A stretch of DNA of 64,000 nucleotides from Streptomyces sp. Mut1 (GCF_030719295.1 NZ_CP120997.1:6520001-6584000), one strand, 5' to 3'; shown: positions 8,948 through 18,604, numbered from the stretch's first letter. Numbers and translations: made by a program. The notes: generated from the letters alone by a model not told the origin.

Positions 8948-9793
8948 TCAAGGCAGCAGCCCCGCGCGCCGTGCCGCGACGACCGCCTCAAGGCGGGTGT
9001 GCGCCCCGAGCCGGCGCATCGCGGAACGCAGATAGCCCTTCACCGTCTCCGGGCGCAGCCCCAGCCGCTCCGCCGCCGCCGCGTTGGTGGCACCCGCCGC
9101 GACACACGCCAGCACATCGATCTCGCGGGGGGCGAGCTGCACCTCCCGCGCCCCCGGTGCCGGGGTGCCGGTCGCCGCCGCGAGCCGCCCGCACACCGCG
9201 AGCAGCTCGTCGCGCAGCGCCGGGTCGGTGACCTTCGGCATCAGGGCGCGCAGCTCGCGGTGCGCCTCCCGGACGTCCTCCCAGGCCGCAGGCGCCGCAC
9301 CGGGGTCGCCGACCGGGTCCGGCCGGGTCGCGGCCAGCAACTGCCGCACCTCGTCCCGGACCGCGAGCGCCTGCTCCACGTCACGGGCCGCCGCCACCGC
9401 CGCGTCGAACGTGCGGTCCCCGAGCACCAGCGGCTCACGCAGCGCCCCGTACAGCACACCGCGCACCTCGCGCCGCACGACGACCGGCACGGCGACCACC
9501 GAGCGCAGGCCCTCCGCCGCGACCGCCGTGTCGTACTCGTGGCTGATGTGGCGCGACGAGCGGTAGTCGGTCACCGCGCACGGCCGGGACAGCGCCATCG
9601 ACTTGCCGCCGAGACCACTGCCCGAGGAGATCACGAGCCCGCGCAGCGCCGTCGTCTGCGCCCCGTTCACCTCGGCGATCCTGGTGTGCCGGGTGTCGGA
9701 GAGCAGCCCGCCGAACGCCACCGGCAGCCCGCTCGTCCGGCGCAGCCGCAGCAGCGCCGCTTGCATCTCGAACGCATCCACGGATTCCGGCAC
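8948..9793 (-). CDS. GAF-LuxR transcriptional regulator
   Basis: Regulator of 281 residues: a GAF-like sensor region (about 10-160, with GLVISSGSGLGGKSM and RSVVAVPVVVRREVRGVLYG), a helical linker, and a C-terminal LuxR/FixJ helix-turn-helix (LAPREIDVLACVAAGATNAAAAERLGLRPETVKGYL, read in parts, about 218-253). The GTG at 9793 has AGAGAGG about 8 bp upstream and is favoured over a longer frame. It is divergent from two acyl-CoA synthetase genes, which suggests it controls them, perhaps through the inverted repeat at 9839-9856. The effector is unknown; an aromatic acid or CoA ester is a reasonable guess given the neighbours. Confidence 0.85.
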   Translation of the reverse strand: MPESVDAFEMQAALLRLRRTSGLPVAFGGLLSDTRHTRIAEVNGAQTTALRGLVISSGSGLGGKSMALSRPCAVTDYRSSRHISHEYDTAVAAEGLRSVVAVPVVVRREVRGVLYGALREPLVLGDRTFDAAVAAARDVEQALAVRDEVRQLLAATRPDPVGDPGAAPAAWEDVREAHRELRALMPKVTDPALRDELLAVCGRLAAATGTPAPGAREVQLAPREIDVLACVAAGATNAAAAERLGLRPETVKGYLRSAMRRLGAHTRLEAVVAARRAGLLP

Positions 9794-9838
9794 GCTGACG
9801 CCTCTCTGTTCGGCCCCCGGTGTACGGCGGCCCCGCGA

Positions 9839-9856
9839 CACCCCCGTTCGGGGGTG
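9839..9856. promoter_or_regulatory. Inverted repeat in divergent LuxR / acyl-CoA synthetase promoter
   Basis: Perfect inverted repeat CACCCCC-GTTC-GGGGGTG in the 135-bp region between the GAF-LuxR gene and the synthetase operon. Its place suggests an operator for the divergent regulator. A TTTACA stretch at about 9874-9879 may belong to the synthetase promoter. This is inference. Confidence 0.45.
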
Positions 9857-9928
9857 GTGAGACCTGGGTCACTGTTTACATCATGTGAGGACCGAAGGGA
9901 CCGGTCGGGTCGGCAACGAGGAGGGCAC

Positions 9929-11605
9929 ATGCCGGAAACGAGTGCGACGGAGACGTTTCGGGCCGCCCGGGACTTCCTGCTCCGGCACCGCGAGGACTAC
10001 ACCGCGGCCTACCAGGGCTTCAGCTGGCCCCGCGACGACCACTTCAACTGGGCGCTCGACTGGTTCGACGTGATCGCCCGGGACAACGACCGCACCGCCC
10101 TGCACATCGTGGAGGAGGACGGCCGGCGCACCGAGATGTCGTTCGCCGAGATGTCCGCACGCTCCAACCAGGCCGCGAACTGGCTGCGCGCCCAGGGGGT
10201 GCGCGAGGGCGACCGCATCCTCGTCATGCTCGGCAACCAGACGGAGCTGTGGGAGACCGCGCTCGCCGCGATGAAGATCCGGGCCGTCGTCATCCCGGCG
10301 ACCCCGCTCCTCGGCCCCGTCGACCTGCGCGACCGGGTGGAGCGCGGCCGGGTCCGGCACGTGCTGGTCCGGGACGCCGACACCGCCAAGTTCGACGAGG
10401 TGCCCGGCGGCTACACCCGTATCTGCGTCGGCGAGGAGACCGAGGGCTGGCTCTCCTACACGGGCGCCGACGAGGCGCCGCGTACGTTCGCGCCGGACCG
10501 CGAGACCGACGCCGACGAACCGCTGATGCTGTACTTCACGTCCGGCACGACCGCCAGCCCCAAGCTCGTCGAGCACACCCACGTGTCCTACCCGGTGGGC
10601 CACCTCGCGACGATGTACTGGATCGGGCTCAAGCCCGGCGACGTCCACCTCAACATCTCGTCGCCGGGCTGGGCCAAGCACGCCTGGTCCAACCTCTTCG
10701 CCCCCTGGAGCGCCGAGGCGACCGTCTTCATCTTCAACTACACCCGCTTCGACGCGGGCCGGCTGATGGCCGAGATGGACCGCTCCGGCATCACCAGCTT
10801 CTGCGCCCCGCCGACCGTCTGGCGCATGCTCATCCAGGCCGACCTGTCCCAGCTGAAGACCCCGCCGCGCGAGGTCGTCGCGGCGGGCGAACCGCTCAAC
10901 CCCGAGGTCATCGAGGCGGTCCGGCGCTCCTGGGGCGTCACCATCCGCGACGGCTTCGGCCAGACGGAGACCGCCGTGCAGGTCGCCAACAGCCCTGGTC
11001 AGGTCCTCAAGGCGGGCTCGATGGGGCGGCCGAGCCCGGGGTTCAAGGTGGTCCTGCTCGACCCGGTGAGCGGCGAGCCCGGCGCGGTCGAGGGCGAGAT
11101 CTCCCTCGACCTGTCGGCCCACCCGGTGGGCCTGATGACCGGCTACCACGGCGACCCCGAGCGCACGGCCGAGGCGATGGCCGGCGGGTACTACCGCACC
11201 GGCGACATCGGCTCCCGCGACGAGGACGGCTACATCACCTACGTGGGCCGCGCCGACGACGTCTTCAAGGCCTCCGACTACAAGATCTCCCCGTTCGAGC
11301 TGGAGAGCGCCCTGCTGGAGCACGAGGCGGTCGCCGAGGCCGCGGTCGTCCCGGCCCCCGACGCGGTGCGCCTCTCCGTCCCGAAGGCGTACGTGGTGCT
11401 CGCCGCCGGCTGGGAACCCGGGCCCGAGACCGCCAAGGTGCTGTTCGCCCACTCCCGGGCCGTCCTCGCCCCGTACAAACGCGTCCGGCGGCTGGAGTTC
11501 GCCGATCTGCCCAAGACCGTGTCCGGCAAGATCCGCCGCATCGAGCTGCGCGAGCGCACCGCCCAGGGCACCGGAACCGAATACGCCGAGGGGGACCTGA
11601 CATGA
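9929..11605 (+). CDS. Acyl-CoA synthetase (AMP-binding), first of pair
   Basis: ANL-superfamily adenylate-forming ligase of 558 residues that activates a carboxylic acid to its CoA thioester via an acyl-AMP. Motifs in order: P-loop [17 protein letters not shown] (about 205), [10 protein letters not shown] (about 340), [16 protein letters not shown] (about 422), the hinge region [16 protein letters not shown], and the C-terminal catalytic lysine in KTVSGKIRR (about 530). The overall pattern resembles medium-chain/aryl acyl-CoA synthetases (ACSM and benzoate-CoA ligase side). The ATG at 9929 follows GAGGAGGG. The stop overlaps the second synthetase by ATGA. Chain length or aromatic preference cannot be decided from these motifs. 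Confidence 0.88.
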   Translation: MPETSATETFRAARDFLLRHREDYTAAYQGFSWPRDDHFNWALDWFDVIARDNDRTALHIVEEDGRRTEMSFAEMSARSNQAANWLRAQGVREGDRILVMLGNQTELWETALAAMKIRAVVIPATPLLGPVDLRDRVERGRVRHVLVRDADTAKFDEVPGGYTRICVGEETEGWLSYTGADEAPRTFAPDRETDADEPLMLYFTSGTTASPKLVEHTHVSYPVGHLATMYWIGLKPGDVHLNISSPGWAKHAWSNLFAPWSAEATVFIFNYTRFDAGRLMAEMDRSGITSFCAPPTVWRMLIQADLSQLKTPPREVVAAGEPLNPEVIEAVRRSWGVTIRDGFGQTETAVQVANSPGQVLKAGSMGRPSPGFKVVLLDPVSGEPGAVEGEISLDLSAHPVGLMTGYHGDPERTAEAMAGGYYRTGDIGSRDEDGYITYVGRADDVFKASDYKISPFELESALLEHEAVAEAAVVPAPDAVRLSVPKAYVVLAAGWEPGPETAKVLFAHSRAVLAPYKRVRRLEFADLPKTVSGKIRRIELRERTAQGTGTEYAEGDLT

Positions 11606-13209
11606 CGGAGCTTTCGTACGCGCACGGCACGGGCACCACCGCCCTGCTCGGCGACACCATCGGCCGCAACCTGGACCGGGCGGTCGCGGCCTTCCCGGAG
11701 CGCGAGGCGCTGGTCGACGTACCGTCCGGCCGGCGCTGGACGTACGCCGGGTTCGCGGCGGACGTCGACGAGCTGGCCCGCGCGCTGATGGCCTCGGGCG
11801 TGGCCAAGGGGGACCGGGTCGGCATCTGGGCGGTCAACTGCCCCGAGTGGGTGCTCGTCCAGTACGCCACGGCCCGCATCGGCGCCGTCATGGTCAACAT
11901 CAACCCCGCGTACCGGGCGCACGAACTGGAATTCGTGCTGAAGCAGGCCGGCATCTCGCTCCTGGTCGCCTCCCTCGCCCACCGCACCAGCGACTACCGG
12001 GCCCTGGTGGACGAGGTCCGCGCACAGTGCCCCGGCCTGCGGGCCGTGCACTACATCGGAGACCCCTCCTGGGACGAACTCGTCGCCACCGCCGACGAGG
12101 TGACGCCCGATCAGCTGGCCGCCCGCGAGGCGGAGCTGTCCTGCGACGACCCGATCAACATCCAGTACACCTCCGGCACCACCGGCTTCCCCAAGGGCGC
12201 GACCCTCTCCCACCACAACATCCTCAACAACGGCTATTTCGTGGGCGAGTTGGTCGCCTACACCGAGCAGGACCGGGTCTGTCTGCCGGTGCCCTTCTAC
12301 CACTGCTTCGGCATGGTGATGGGCAACCTCGGCATCACCTCGCACGGCGCCTGCATCGTGATCCCCGGCCCCTCGTTCGAACCCGCCGCGGTGCTCCGCG
12401 CCGTCCAGCAGGAGCGCTGCACCTCGCTGTACGGGGTGCCCACCATGTTCATCGCGGAGCTGAACCTGCCGGACTTCGCCTCGTACGACCTGACCTCGCT
12501 GCGCACCGGGATCATGGCCGGGTCGCCGTGCCCGGTCGAGGTGATGAAGCGGGTCGTGGCCGAGATGCACATGGACGAGGTGTCCATCTGCTACGGCATG
12601 ACGGAGACCTCCCCGGTCTCCACCCAGACCCGCCGCGACGACGACCTGGAGCGCCGCACCGGCACGGTCGGCCGCGTGATGCCGCACATCGAGGTGAAGG
12701 TGGTCGACCCGGCGACCGGGGTGACCCTGGAGCGCGGGATGTCGGGCGAGCTGTGCACCCGGGGCTACAGCGTGATGCTCGGCTACTGGGACCAGCCCGA
12801 CCGGACCGCGGAGGCGATCGACGCGGGACGCTGGATGCACACCGGGGACCTCGCGGTGATGCGCGAGGACGGCTACGTACAGATCGTCGGCCGCATCAAG
12901 GACGTCATCATCCGGGGCGGCGAGAACGTCTATCCGCGCGAGATCGAGGAATTCCTCTACCGCCACCCCAAGATCGCCGATGTGCAGGTGGTGGGCGTGC
13001 CGGACGAGCACTACGGCGAGGAGGTCCTGGCCTGCGTCATCCCCGCCGACCCGGCGGACCCTCCGGCGCTGGACGAGGTGCGGGCGTTCTGCGACGGGCA
13101 GCTGGCGCACTACAAGGTGCCGCGCCTGCTCCAGATCCTGGACGCCTTCCCGATGACGGTCAGCGGCAAGGTCCGCAAGATCGAACTGCGGGAGAACTAC
13201 CGGAGGTAG
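11602..13209 (+). CDS. Acyl-CoA synthetase (FadD-type AMP-binding), second of pair
   Basis: A 535-residue FadD-like fatty-acyl-CoA synthetase. It has the P-loop [18 protein letters not shown] (about 190-207), [13 protein letters not shown] (about 332), the hinge and adenylate-binding block [20 protein letters not shown] (about 413-432), [19 protein letters not shown] and the terminal lysine motif [13 protein letters not shown]. The strict FadD signature GGENVYP distinguishes it from the upstream synthetase, which has ASDYKISP at this point. The ATG overlaps the upstream stop, so the two are translationally coupled. Two ligases of different subtype in one operon suggest either different chain lengths or sequential use in one degradation route under the divergent GAF-LuxR regulator. 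Confidence 0.9.
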   Translation: MTELSYAHGTGTTALLGDTIGRNLDRAVAAFPEREALVDVPSGRRWTYAGFAADVDELARALMASGVAKGDRVGIWAVNCPEWVLVQYATARIGAVMVNINPAYRAHELEFVLKQAGISLLVASLAHRTSDYRALVDEVRAQCPGLRAVHYIGDPSWDELVATADEVTPDQLAAREAELSCDDPINIQYTSGTTGFPKGATLSHHNILNNGYFVGELVAYTEQDRVCLPVPFYHCFGMVMGNLGITSHGACIVIPGPSFEPAAVLRAVQQERCTSLYGVPTMFIAELNLPDFASYDLTSLRTGIMAGSPCPVEVMKRVVAEMHMDEVSICYGMTETSPVSTQTRRDDDLERRTGTVGRVMPHIEVKVVDPATGVTLERGMSGELCTRGYSVMLGYWDQPDRTAEAIDAGRWMHTGDLAVMREDGYVQIVGRIKDVIIRGGENVYPREIEEFLYRHPKIADVQVVGVPDEHYGEEVLACVIPADPADPPALDEVRAFCDGQLAHYKVPRLLQILDAFPMTVSGKVRKIELRENYRR

Positions 13210-13228
13210 CGCGCCGGGCGGGGCGTGG

Positions 13229-13459
13229 TCAGGCGGCTTCGATGACGTCGCCTGCGGCGCCCCGCGTCGCGGCGGCCCACTCGATGAGCAGAACCTCGTA
13301 CGCGGCGGACTCCACGGGGGACCAGTCCTGGCCCGCGCGGGCGTCCACGAGCGCCCGTATCGCCTTGTTGGCCTCCAGGGCGGCGAGCTGCGCCGAACGG
13401 GTCGAAGGCGCGGGGGCGTACGCGGGCGCGGTCGAGGGAGTCCGTGGAGTTAAGACCAT
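13229..13459 (-). CDS. Small conserved hypothetical protein with TTA codon
   Basis: A 76-residue protein of unknown function. A proline/alanine/threonine-rich leader (residues 2-22) is followed by helical segments (AQLAALEANKAIRALVDA and SPVESAAYEVLLIEWAAA). The third codon is TTA (complement of 13451-13453), the rarest codon in Streptomyces, read by the bldA tRNA; translation may therefore be limited to late growth. The ATG at 13459 is chosen because the similarity in composition to a real protein starts there; the open frame upstream runs through non-coding-looking sequence. It is convergent with the synthetase operon, 19 bp from its stop. Confidence 0.6.
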   Translation of the reverse strand: MVLTPRTPSTAPAYAPAPSTRSAQLAALEANKAIRALVDARAGQDWSPVESAAYEVLLIEWAAATRGAAGDVIEAA

Positions 13460-13611
13460 GCGCCCCACTTTAGGGCCCGCCACTGACAACGAACCTCGGT
13501 TCGGCCGCCGTTGGCCAGAACGTGACGGATCACACGCACGGTGGCCGGGCGGTTTCTGTGAGGTACGGCACGTGGCGGCCGCCGCGCGTCCGAAAACGTA
13601 CGGGTGTGCGA

Positions 13612-14334
13612 TCAGGCGCCGGTGCTGACGAGTTCGTCCGCCGCGCCGTTCACCGGCTGCGGGGTCCCGGTGAGATCCAGGACGAACAGCGGGATGCGGA
13701 GCCCGTCCGCGCGCTCCCGGGCGTCCGGCGTGTATCCGGCGAGCGAGAAGAGGACCCCGGAGACCGAGCTGTTGAGCGCGTTGAGCCATAGGCACTCGAC
13801 GTCACGCAAAGAGGTCGGCCGGGTGGTGGAGTCGACCTGGGCGATCAGCCCCTGCGCCCGCAGGTCGATCCGGAACGCGGGGCGCGTCACCGGCTGCGTC
13901 ACCTCGCGGAAGCCCAGCCAGGTCAGATAGAGCGCCGCCGCGCCGACCGCGTCGCGCGCGGTACGGATCGTGAGCGGCCGGAACGCCGGCCGGGGAGCCG
14001 CCGCCGTGCGCGGCAGTGGTATGTGCGCGGGCCGCACCGGCCGGCCCGGGGCCCCCGCCGCGTGCCCGGCGGACGCCACCGGCCGCACCGGCACCCGCAG
14101 TACCGCCCCGCACGGGCAGCACAGCTCCGGCTGCGGCCACTGGTCGTGCCGCCCGCAGCTCCCGCAGCGCACGGTGACCCAGTCGTCGTTCCAGGTGCGG
14201 TGGGTGATCGGGGTGGCGGGGGCGCCGCGCAGCAGCGGAGGGGCCGTCGGTACCCCGCACGGGCACGGATAGACGGGCGTCACGTACGCGTGTTCGCGGC
14301 GGCAGGCCGGGCACCGTACCGGCACTGACTCCAC
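13612..14334 (-). CDS. Zinc-ribbon protein with degenerate Mrr-like endonuclease domain
   Basis: About 240 residues. The N-terminal third has several Cys pairs (CPAC, CPCG, CGSCG, CCPCG) that look like two or more zinc ribbons. After a proline-rich linker, the C-terminal part follows the order of the Mrr restriction endonuclease fold: helix ARDAVGAAALYLTWLGF, strand FRIDLRAQGLIAQVDST, helix DVECLWLNALN, strand GVLFSLAGYTPDARERA. In active Mrr enzymes the second strand ends Q-x-K; here it is QVD, so the catalytic lysine is missing and cleavage is unlikely. The GTG at 14334 follows GGAAGGAG; a further-upstream ATG adds 24 basic residues. It may be a DNA- or RNA-binding protein. Family assignment is by pattern and is moderate. 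Confidence 0.55.
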   Translation of the reverse strand: MESVPVRCPACRREHAYVTPVYPCPCGVPTAPPLLRGAPATPITHRTWNDDWVTVRCGSCGRHDQWPQPELCCPCGAVLRVPVRPVASAGHAAGAPGRPVRPAHIPLPRTAAAPRPAFRPLTIRTARDAVGAAALYLTWLGFREVTQPVTRPAFRIDLRAQGLIAQVDSTTRPTSLRDVECLWLNALNSSVSGVLFSLAGYTPDARERADGLRIPLFVLDLTGTPQPVNGAADELVSTGA

Positions 14335-14524
14335 CCTGGGCTCCTTCCGGACCGCGCGGACGCGGCCGGGCCCGTGTTCCGGGCCGGCTCCGCTCCGTAC
14401 CCCCATGCTCCCTCACGAGTGACCTCCGGGGGAGCTGCTTGCGGCACTTCCGGCCACGGTCGGCCCGGCCGTACGCCCCCGGCCCGCCTCTCTTGACGGC
14501 AGTCCGGACGCGCCTTAAATTGAC

Positions 14525-14560
14525 TTCCACATAACAGAATCAACTTTCCGTAATACGGAA
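14525..14560 (+). promoter_or_regulatory. Paired 15-bp palindromic operator upstream of gcl
   Basis: Two 15-mers of the same design, TTCCACATAACAGAA (14525-14539) and TTCCGTAATACGGAA (14546-14560), separated by 6 bp, so their starts are 21 bp (two helical turns) apart. The second is an almost perfect palindrome. TTGACT at 14520-14525 may be the -35 box. The same design occurs upstream of hyi and malate synthase. An IclR-family regulator such as AllR, which is known to control glyoxylate/allantoin genes, is the likely binder; that link is inference. Confidence 0.75.
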
Positions 14561-14621
14561 TTGGTGCTCTCAGGTGGCGCGACAGAGCCCGACTCCACCC
14601 AGGGACGAGCAGGAGCACTCA

Positions 14622-16406
14622 ATGCCTCGTATGACCGCTGCCCGCGCGGCAGTCGAGATCCTCAAGCGCGAAGGCGTCAGCAACGCGTTCGGTGTGCCGG
14701 GCGCCGCGATCAACCCCTTCTACGCGGCCCTCAAGGCGGCCGGCGGGGTCCACCACACGCTCGCCCGCCACGTCGAGGGCGCCTCCCACATGGCGGAGGG
14801 CTACACCCGGGCCCGTCCGGGCAACATCGGCGTCTGCATCGGTACGTCGGGACCGGCCGGAACCGACATGATCACCGGCCTGTACTCCGCCATCGCGGAC
14901 TCGATCCCGATCCTGTGCATCACCGGCCAGGCCCCGACCGCCGTCCTCCACAAGGAGGACTTCCAGGCCGTCGACATCGCCTCGATCGCCGCCCCGGTCA
15001 CCAAGGCCGCCACCACCGTCCTGGAGGCCGCGCAGGTCCCCGGCGTCTTCCAGCAGGCGTTCCACGTGATGCGCACGGGCCGCCCCGGCCCGGTCCTCAT
15101 CGACCTGCCGATCGACGTGCAGCTCACCGAGATCGAGTTCGACCCCGACCTGTACGAGCCGCTGCCGGTGCACAAGCCCGCCGCGTCCCGCAAGCAGATC
15201 GAGCGCGCGATCGAGATGCTGAACGCCTCGGAACGCCCGCTGCTCGTCGCCGGCGGCGGCATCATCAACGCCGACGCCTCCGAACTCCTCGTCGAGTTCG
15301 CCGAACTGACCGGCGTCCCCGTCGTCCCCACCCTCATGGGCTGGGGCATCATCCCCGACGACCACGCGCTGAACGCCGGCATGGTCGGCCTCCAGACCTC
15401 GCACCGCTACGGCAACGCGAACTTCCTGGAGTCCGACTTCGTCCTCGGCATCGGCAACCGCTGGGCCAACCGCCACACCGGCAAGCTCGACGTCTACACC
15501 GCCGGCCGCACCTTCGTCCACGTCGACATCGAGCCCACCCAGATCGGCAAGATCTTCGCCCCGGACCTCGGCATCGCCTCCGACGCGAAGGCGGCGCTGG
15601 AGCTGTTCGTCGAGGTCGCCCGCGAACTGAAGGCGGTCGGCAAGCTGCCGGACCGCTCGACCTGGGCGGCGTCCACACAGGAGCGCCGCGCGACCTTGCA
15701 GCGCCGTACGCACTTCGACAACGTGCCGCTCAAGCCCCAGCGCGTCTACGAGGAGATGAACCGCGCCTTCGGCCCCGAGACCCGGTACGTCACGACGATC
15801 GGCCTCTCCCAGATCGCGGGCGCGCAGATGCTCCACGTCTACCGCCCGCGCCACTGGATCAACTGCGGCCAGGCCGGCCCCCTGGGCTGGACGATCCCGG
15901 CCGCACTCGGCGTCGCGACCGCCGACCCCGAGGGCTCGGTCGTCGCGCTCTCCGGCGACTACGACTTCCAGTTCATGCTGGAGGAGCTCGCGGTCGGCGC
16001 CCAGCACCGCATCCCGTACGTCCACGTCCTGGTCAACAACTCCTACCTGGGCCTGATCCGCCAGGCCCAGCGCAACTTCGACATCGACTTCCAGGTCAAC
16101 CTGGAGTTCGAGAACCTCAACTCCCCGGAACTGGGCGCCTACGGCGTGGACCACGTCAAGGTGGTCGAGGGCCTGGGCTGCAAGGCCATCCGCGTCACGG
16201 ACCCGGCCGCCCTCCTCCCGGCCTTCGAGGAGGCCAAGAAGCTGGCCGCGGAGTTCCGCGTCCCGGTGGTGGTCGAAGCGATCCTGGAACGCGTCACGAA
16301 CATCGCGATGAGCGGCTCGGACATCGCGTCGGTCAACGAGTTCGAGGACGTGGCAACGGAGGCGGGCCACGCACCTACGGCGATCAGGCCGTACGTGGGG
16401 GCATGA
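14622..16406 (+). CDS. gcl: Glyoxylate carboligase (tartronate-semialdehyde synthase)
   Basis: ThDP-dependent enzyme of 594 residues that joins two glyoxylates into tartronate semialdehyde with loss of CO2. The hallmark is V51 in [13 protein letters not shown]: Gcl has Val where other ThDP enzymes have the catalytic Glu. The ThDP motif runs from GDYDFQF to NNSYLGLI (about 452-480). Length and the C-terminal extension match E. coli Gcl. The ATG at 14622 has AGGAG 7 bp upstream; an in-frame extension of 16 codons lacks similarity. It feeds GlxR (28939-29838) and Hyi (29883-30722) further along the window. The paired operators at 14525-14560 suggest induction by glyoxylate or allantoin metabolites. 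A 38-bp palindromic terminator follows. Confidence 0.97.
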   Translation: MPRMTAARAAVEILKREGVSNAFGVPGAAINPFYAALKAAGGVHHTLARHVEGASHMAEGYTRARPGNIGVCIGTSGPAGTDMITGLYSAIADSIPILCITGQAPTAVLHKEDFQAVDIASIAAPVTKAATTVLEAAQVPGVFQQAFHVMRTGRPGPVLIDLPIDVQLTEIEFDPDLYEPLPVHKPAASRKQIERAIEMLNASERPLLVAGGGIINADASELLVEFAELTGVPVVPTLMGWGIIPDDHALNAGMVGLQTSHRYGNANFLESDFVLGIGNRWANRHTGKLDVYTAGRTFVHVDIEPTQIGKIFAPDLGIASDAKAALELFVEVARELKAVGKLPDRSTWAASTQERRATLQRRTHFDNVPLKPQRVYEEMNRAFGPETRYVTTIGLSQIAGAQMLHVYRPRHWINCGQAGPLGWTIPAALGVATADPEGSVVALSGDYDFQFMLEELAVGAQHRIPYVHVLVNNSYLGLIRQAQRNFDIDFQVNLEFENLNSPELGAYGVDHVKVVEGLGCKAIRVTDPAALLPAFEEAKKLAAEFRVPVVVEAILERVTNIAMSGSDIASVNEFEDVATEAGHAPTAIRPYVGA

Positions 16407-16432
16407 TCGCGGAGGAGTCTGCGGCCCCTCTC

Positions 16433-16470
16433 CCGAAGAGCGCCTACGGGATCCCGTAGGCGCTCTTCGG
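16433..16470. terminator. 38-bp perfect palindrome after gcl
   Basis: Each 19-nt half (first half begins CCGAAGAGCGCC, centre GGGATCCC) is the exact reverse complement of the other, with no unpaired spacer. It lies 27 bp after the gcl stop and should terminate transcription in both directions. Confidence 0.8.
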
Positions 16471-16616
16471 CACGTGGCCCGTCACGGATTCGCTTGCGGG
16501 GCCGCGGCGGAAGCGGATCGTCCGTCCCCCTGACGTCCGTCACCTGTTGGCTATTAGGGTTGTCCTACAGGCCTTGAGCTGCGGCAACGGCGGTACAGAC
16601 CGCCCTTGCGGGCGAG

Positions 16617-17054
16617 GTGGGGGGCCTTCGGGACACGGTCGCGAAGGCAGACGAAGGGGTGCTGGTGCTGGAGAAATCGTCTCCGCTGTGGTGGCTGTTC
16701 GCCGCGGTCGGCGTGGCTCTGTATCTGGCGGTGATGTTCGCCGGGATGGTGAACCGGCGGCAGATGATCTGGGTGTCGTGCGGCCCGGTGGCGGGGTTCC
16801 TGGCGACTGTGGCCTACAGCGCCAACTACGACCAGCCCCTGAACGAGCTGCTTCCCGTCTACTGCGGGGGAATCCTGGGCATCGCCCTGGGCGCCGTGGG
16901 CCACGGGAAGGCGATGCGTGACTTCATGGCATGGCGTGCGGAGAACCCCGGCAAGCCCGACGACGAGGGACCAGGCGTTCCCTGGATACTCCAGATGGCT
17001 TTCACGCTGCCGATTTTCCTGGGTGGCGCGATCTGGTACATGAACGCCTACTGA
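16617..17054 (+). CDS. Small membrane protein, unknown function
   Basis: About 130-145 residues with four predicted membrane segments: PLWWLFAAVGVALYLAVMFA, WVSCGPVAGFLATVAYSA, a glycine-rich segment CGGILGIALGAVG, and MAFTLPIFLGGAIWYM near the C-terminus, with a charged loop RDFMAWRAENPGKPDDEGP between the last two. No family is recognised. The start is uncertain: the GTG at 16617 gives a hydrophilic leader, whereas the GTG at 16665 is preceded by GAAGGGG at good spacing and begins just before the first helix. It stands alone at the left edge of the accessory region that separates gcl from catalase. Confidence 0.55.
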   Translation: MGGLRDTVAKADEGVLVLEKSSPLWWLFAAVGVALYLAVMFAGMVNRRQMIWVSCGPVAGFLATVAYSANYDQPLNELLPVYCGGILGIALGAVGHGKAMRDFMAWRAENPGKPDDEGPGVPWILQMAFTLPIFLGGAIWYMNAY

Positions 17055-17056
17055 CC

Positions 17057-17220
17057 TCAGCGGTCGGCTTCGAGATTCGTCGGACCAGCAGGGCGCGCGG
17101 GAAGAGGGTGGTGCGGGCGGGGACGGTACGGAGCATGGTGAGGATCCGCCAGTCCTTGAGGTGAGCGGAGGCGTGCCTGCCTGCCGCACGGCGGCGATGA
17201 CACGCCGGCAGTCCTACGGC
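17057..17220 (-). pseudogene. 3' remnant of an IS5-type DDE transposase
   Basis: Read on the minus strand, the region encodes AHLKDWRILTMLR followed by ARTTLFPRALLV, the usual C-terminal signature of IS5-family DDE transposases. A single-base deletion then shifts frame; restoring it gives the family-typical end TNLEADR and a stop. No upstream catalytic part remains. It marks decay of an insertion sequence at the left end of the 17-27 kb island. The rest of the 327-bp gap to the MerR gene shows nothing beyond its promoter. Confidence 0.5.
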
Positions 17221-17343
17221 AGCGCGTCCTCGGCCGGCTGTCCGGCGCGTGCCCGTTTCGTTTCGGAGGTCAGCGGAGAGTACGCGACGCGTGCTTCAGC
17301 GGCTCGGTGGACGTCTGGGACGCGGCCCGGCTGGGAACGGGCC

Positions 17344-17381
17344 TTGAGTCTCCAGTCACTGGAGACGGCAGAGTGGGGGGC
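17344..17381 (+). promoter_or_regulatory. MerR-type promoter with operator in 19-bp spacer
   Basis: TTGAGT (17344-17349), a 19-bp spacer and CAGAGT (17369-17374). The palindrome TCTCCAGTCACTGGAGA fills 17349-17365. This over-long spacer with a central dyad is the standard MerR-family arrangement, so the regulator at 17382 probably controls itself. The expected start of transcription falls at or next to the ATG, implying a leaderless mRNA. Confidence 0.65.
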
Positions 17382-18323
17382 ATGGACGCTACGACCCTCC
17401 ACTCGATCGGGGAGCTTTCCCGGCGGACCGGCTTGTCCGTGAGGACCATCCGGTTCTACTCCGATTCGGGGGTGGTGGCGCCGACCACCCGTAGTCCCGC
17501 CGGTTATCGGCTCTACGACCCCGACGCACTGGTTCGCCTGGAACTCCTCAGCACACTACGCGAGTTGGGCATAGACCTGGCCACGATTCAACGGGTACTG
17601 GCCCGCGAGCTCTCGGTGGCGGAAGTCGCCGCGGCGCACGCCGACGCCTTGGATGTCCAGATCCGGATGCTGCAACTGCGTCGGAGCGTTCTGCGAGTCG
17701 TGGCCAGACGCGGGTCCAGTACCGAGGAGACCAAGCTCATGCACAGGCTCACGCAATTGTCCGGCGAGGAACGCCGACGTTTGATCGACGATTTCATCGA
17801 GGGCACCTTCGGCACGGTGGATGCCGACCCGACCGCGGTGGCCATGGTGCGTGCTGCCACCCCCGACCTCCCCGATGTTCCAACCAGCGAGCAGGTCGCC
17901 GCGTGGGTGGAGCTCGCCAAACTGGTCGGCGACGAGGATTTCCGTGCCCGGATGCGCCAGGCGGCCGTACGAGAGGCCGCCGGACGCCCGTTCGGCATCG
18001 AACGCGATGCCGGCGTGGAACTGATGGAATTCACCCGTCAGAAGGTGGCCGAGGCAATGGCGTCGGGGATCGACCCGCGCGGCGACAGGGCCGCACCCGT
18101 CATCGACGACCTCGTGCACAGCTTTGCCGTGGTGTTCGCGCGCACCCCGGACACGGAATTCCAGTACTGGATGGCGCAACAGTTCGAAGAGGCGCACGAT
18201 CCCCGGGTGGACCGGTACTGGCGGCTGGTGTGGAACGTCAACGGCTGGCAGGCGGTTCCGAACCTGCTCCCGGTGTACCCCTGGCTTGTCCAGGCCCTGC
18301 GAAATGACCGTGACGCGAAGTGA
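17382..18323 (+). CDS. MerR family transcriptional regulator
   Basis: A 313-residue regulator. The N-terminal MerR domain is clear (SIGELSRRTGLSVRTIRFYS at about 8-27, then RSPAGYRLYD at 38-47), followed by a coiled-coil-like dimer helix (about 75-115) and a long C-terminal region of about 190 residues with no Cys cluster, so it is not a metal sensor of the MerR/CueR type. The length suggests a ligand-binding domain for a small molecule. ATG 17382 lacks a Shine-Dalgarno, consistent with leaderless translation from the promoter just upstream. No target gene other than itself can be pointed to. Base composition is slightly lower in GC than the surrounding core genes. Confidence 0.85.
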   Translation: MDATTLHSIGELSRRTGLSVRTIRFYSDSGVVAPTTRSPAGYRLYDPDALVRLELLSTLRELGIDLATIQRVLARELSVAEVAAAHADALDVQIRMLQLRRSVLRVVARRGSSTEETKLMHRLTQLSGEERRRLIDDFIEGTFGTVDADPTAVAMVRAATPDLPDVPTSEQVAAWVELAKLVGDEDFRARMRQAAVREAAGRPFGIERDAGVELMEFTRQKVAEAMASGIDPRGDRAAPVIDDLVHSFAVVFARTPDTEFQYWMAQQFEEAHDPRVDRYWRLVWNVNGWQAVPNLLPVYPWLVQALRNDRDAK

Positions 18324-18379
18324 CCTGAAGCTGCTGCGGCCGGCCCGCGAGGGGAAACCGAGCCGGCCGGTTCACACCT

Positions 18380-18604
18380 GTTCAACATGCTCCAGCAAGG
18401 AATCCCGGCCCTTTGGGGCTCGGGAGGAATTGCTTCCTCGGCCCGGAGACGCGGAGCGCCGGAGTTCGCTGCGCCTGCGGCTGTGAGGGTCAGCCTGGCC
18501 GCTTCTGGTTCTCGATGTACTCAGGTCGGCGCGCTCATTGCGCAGGTAGTGCGCGGAGACGCCCTTGAGGGAGCCGACCAGGGCGGAGAGCTTGACCTGC
18601 GGGG
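18380..18604. mobile_element. Decayed IS200/IS605 left end and tnpA fragment
   Basis: The sequence from GTTCAACATGCTC onward matches the left end of the intact element at 57.36 kb almost base for base, including the hairpin GAGGAATTGCTTCCTC. The minus strand encodes the tnpA piece VKLSALVGSLKGVSAHYL. About 90 bp inside tnpA are missing (junction near 18520), and everything after the tnpA middle, including tnpB and the right end, is gone. It joins directly to a truncated GNAT gene at about 18605, so a deletion fused the two. It cannot move by itself. Confidence 0.8.

Noticed and set aside
14619..16370. Long minus-strand frame opposite gcl (583 codons)
   Set aside because: It is the antisense shadow of gcl: composition is Val/Asp/Gly-rich with no motifs, and gcl is unmistakable.
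17161..17442. A 93-codon plus-strand frame before the MerR gene
   Set aside because: It overlaps the MerR promoter and start in another frame, has no recognisable motif, and lies over the transposase remnant.
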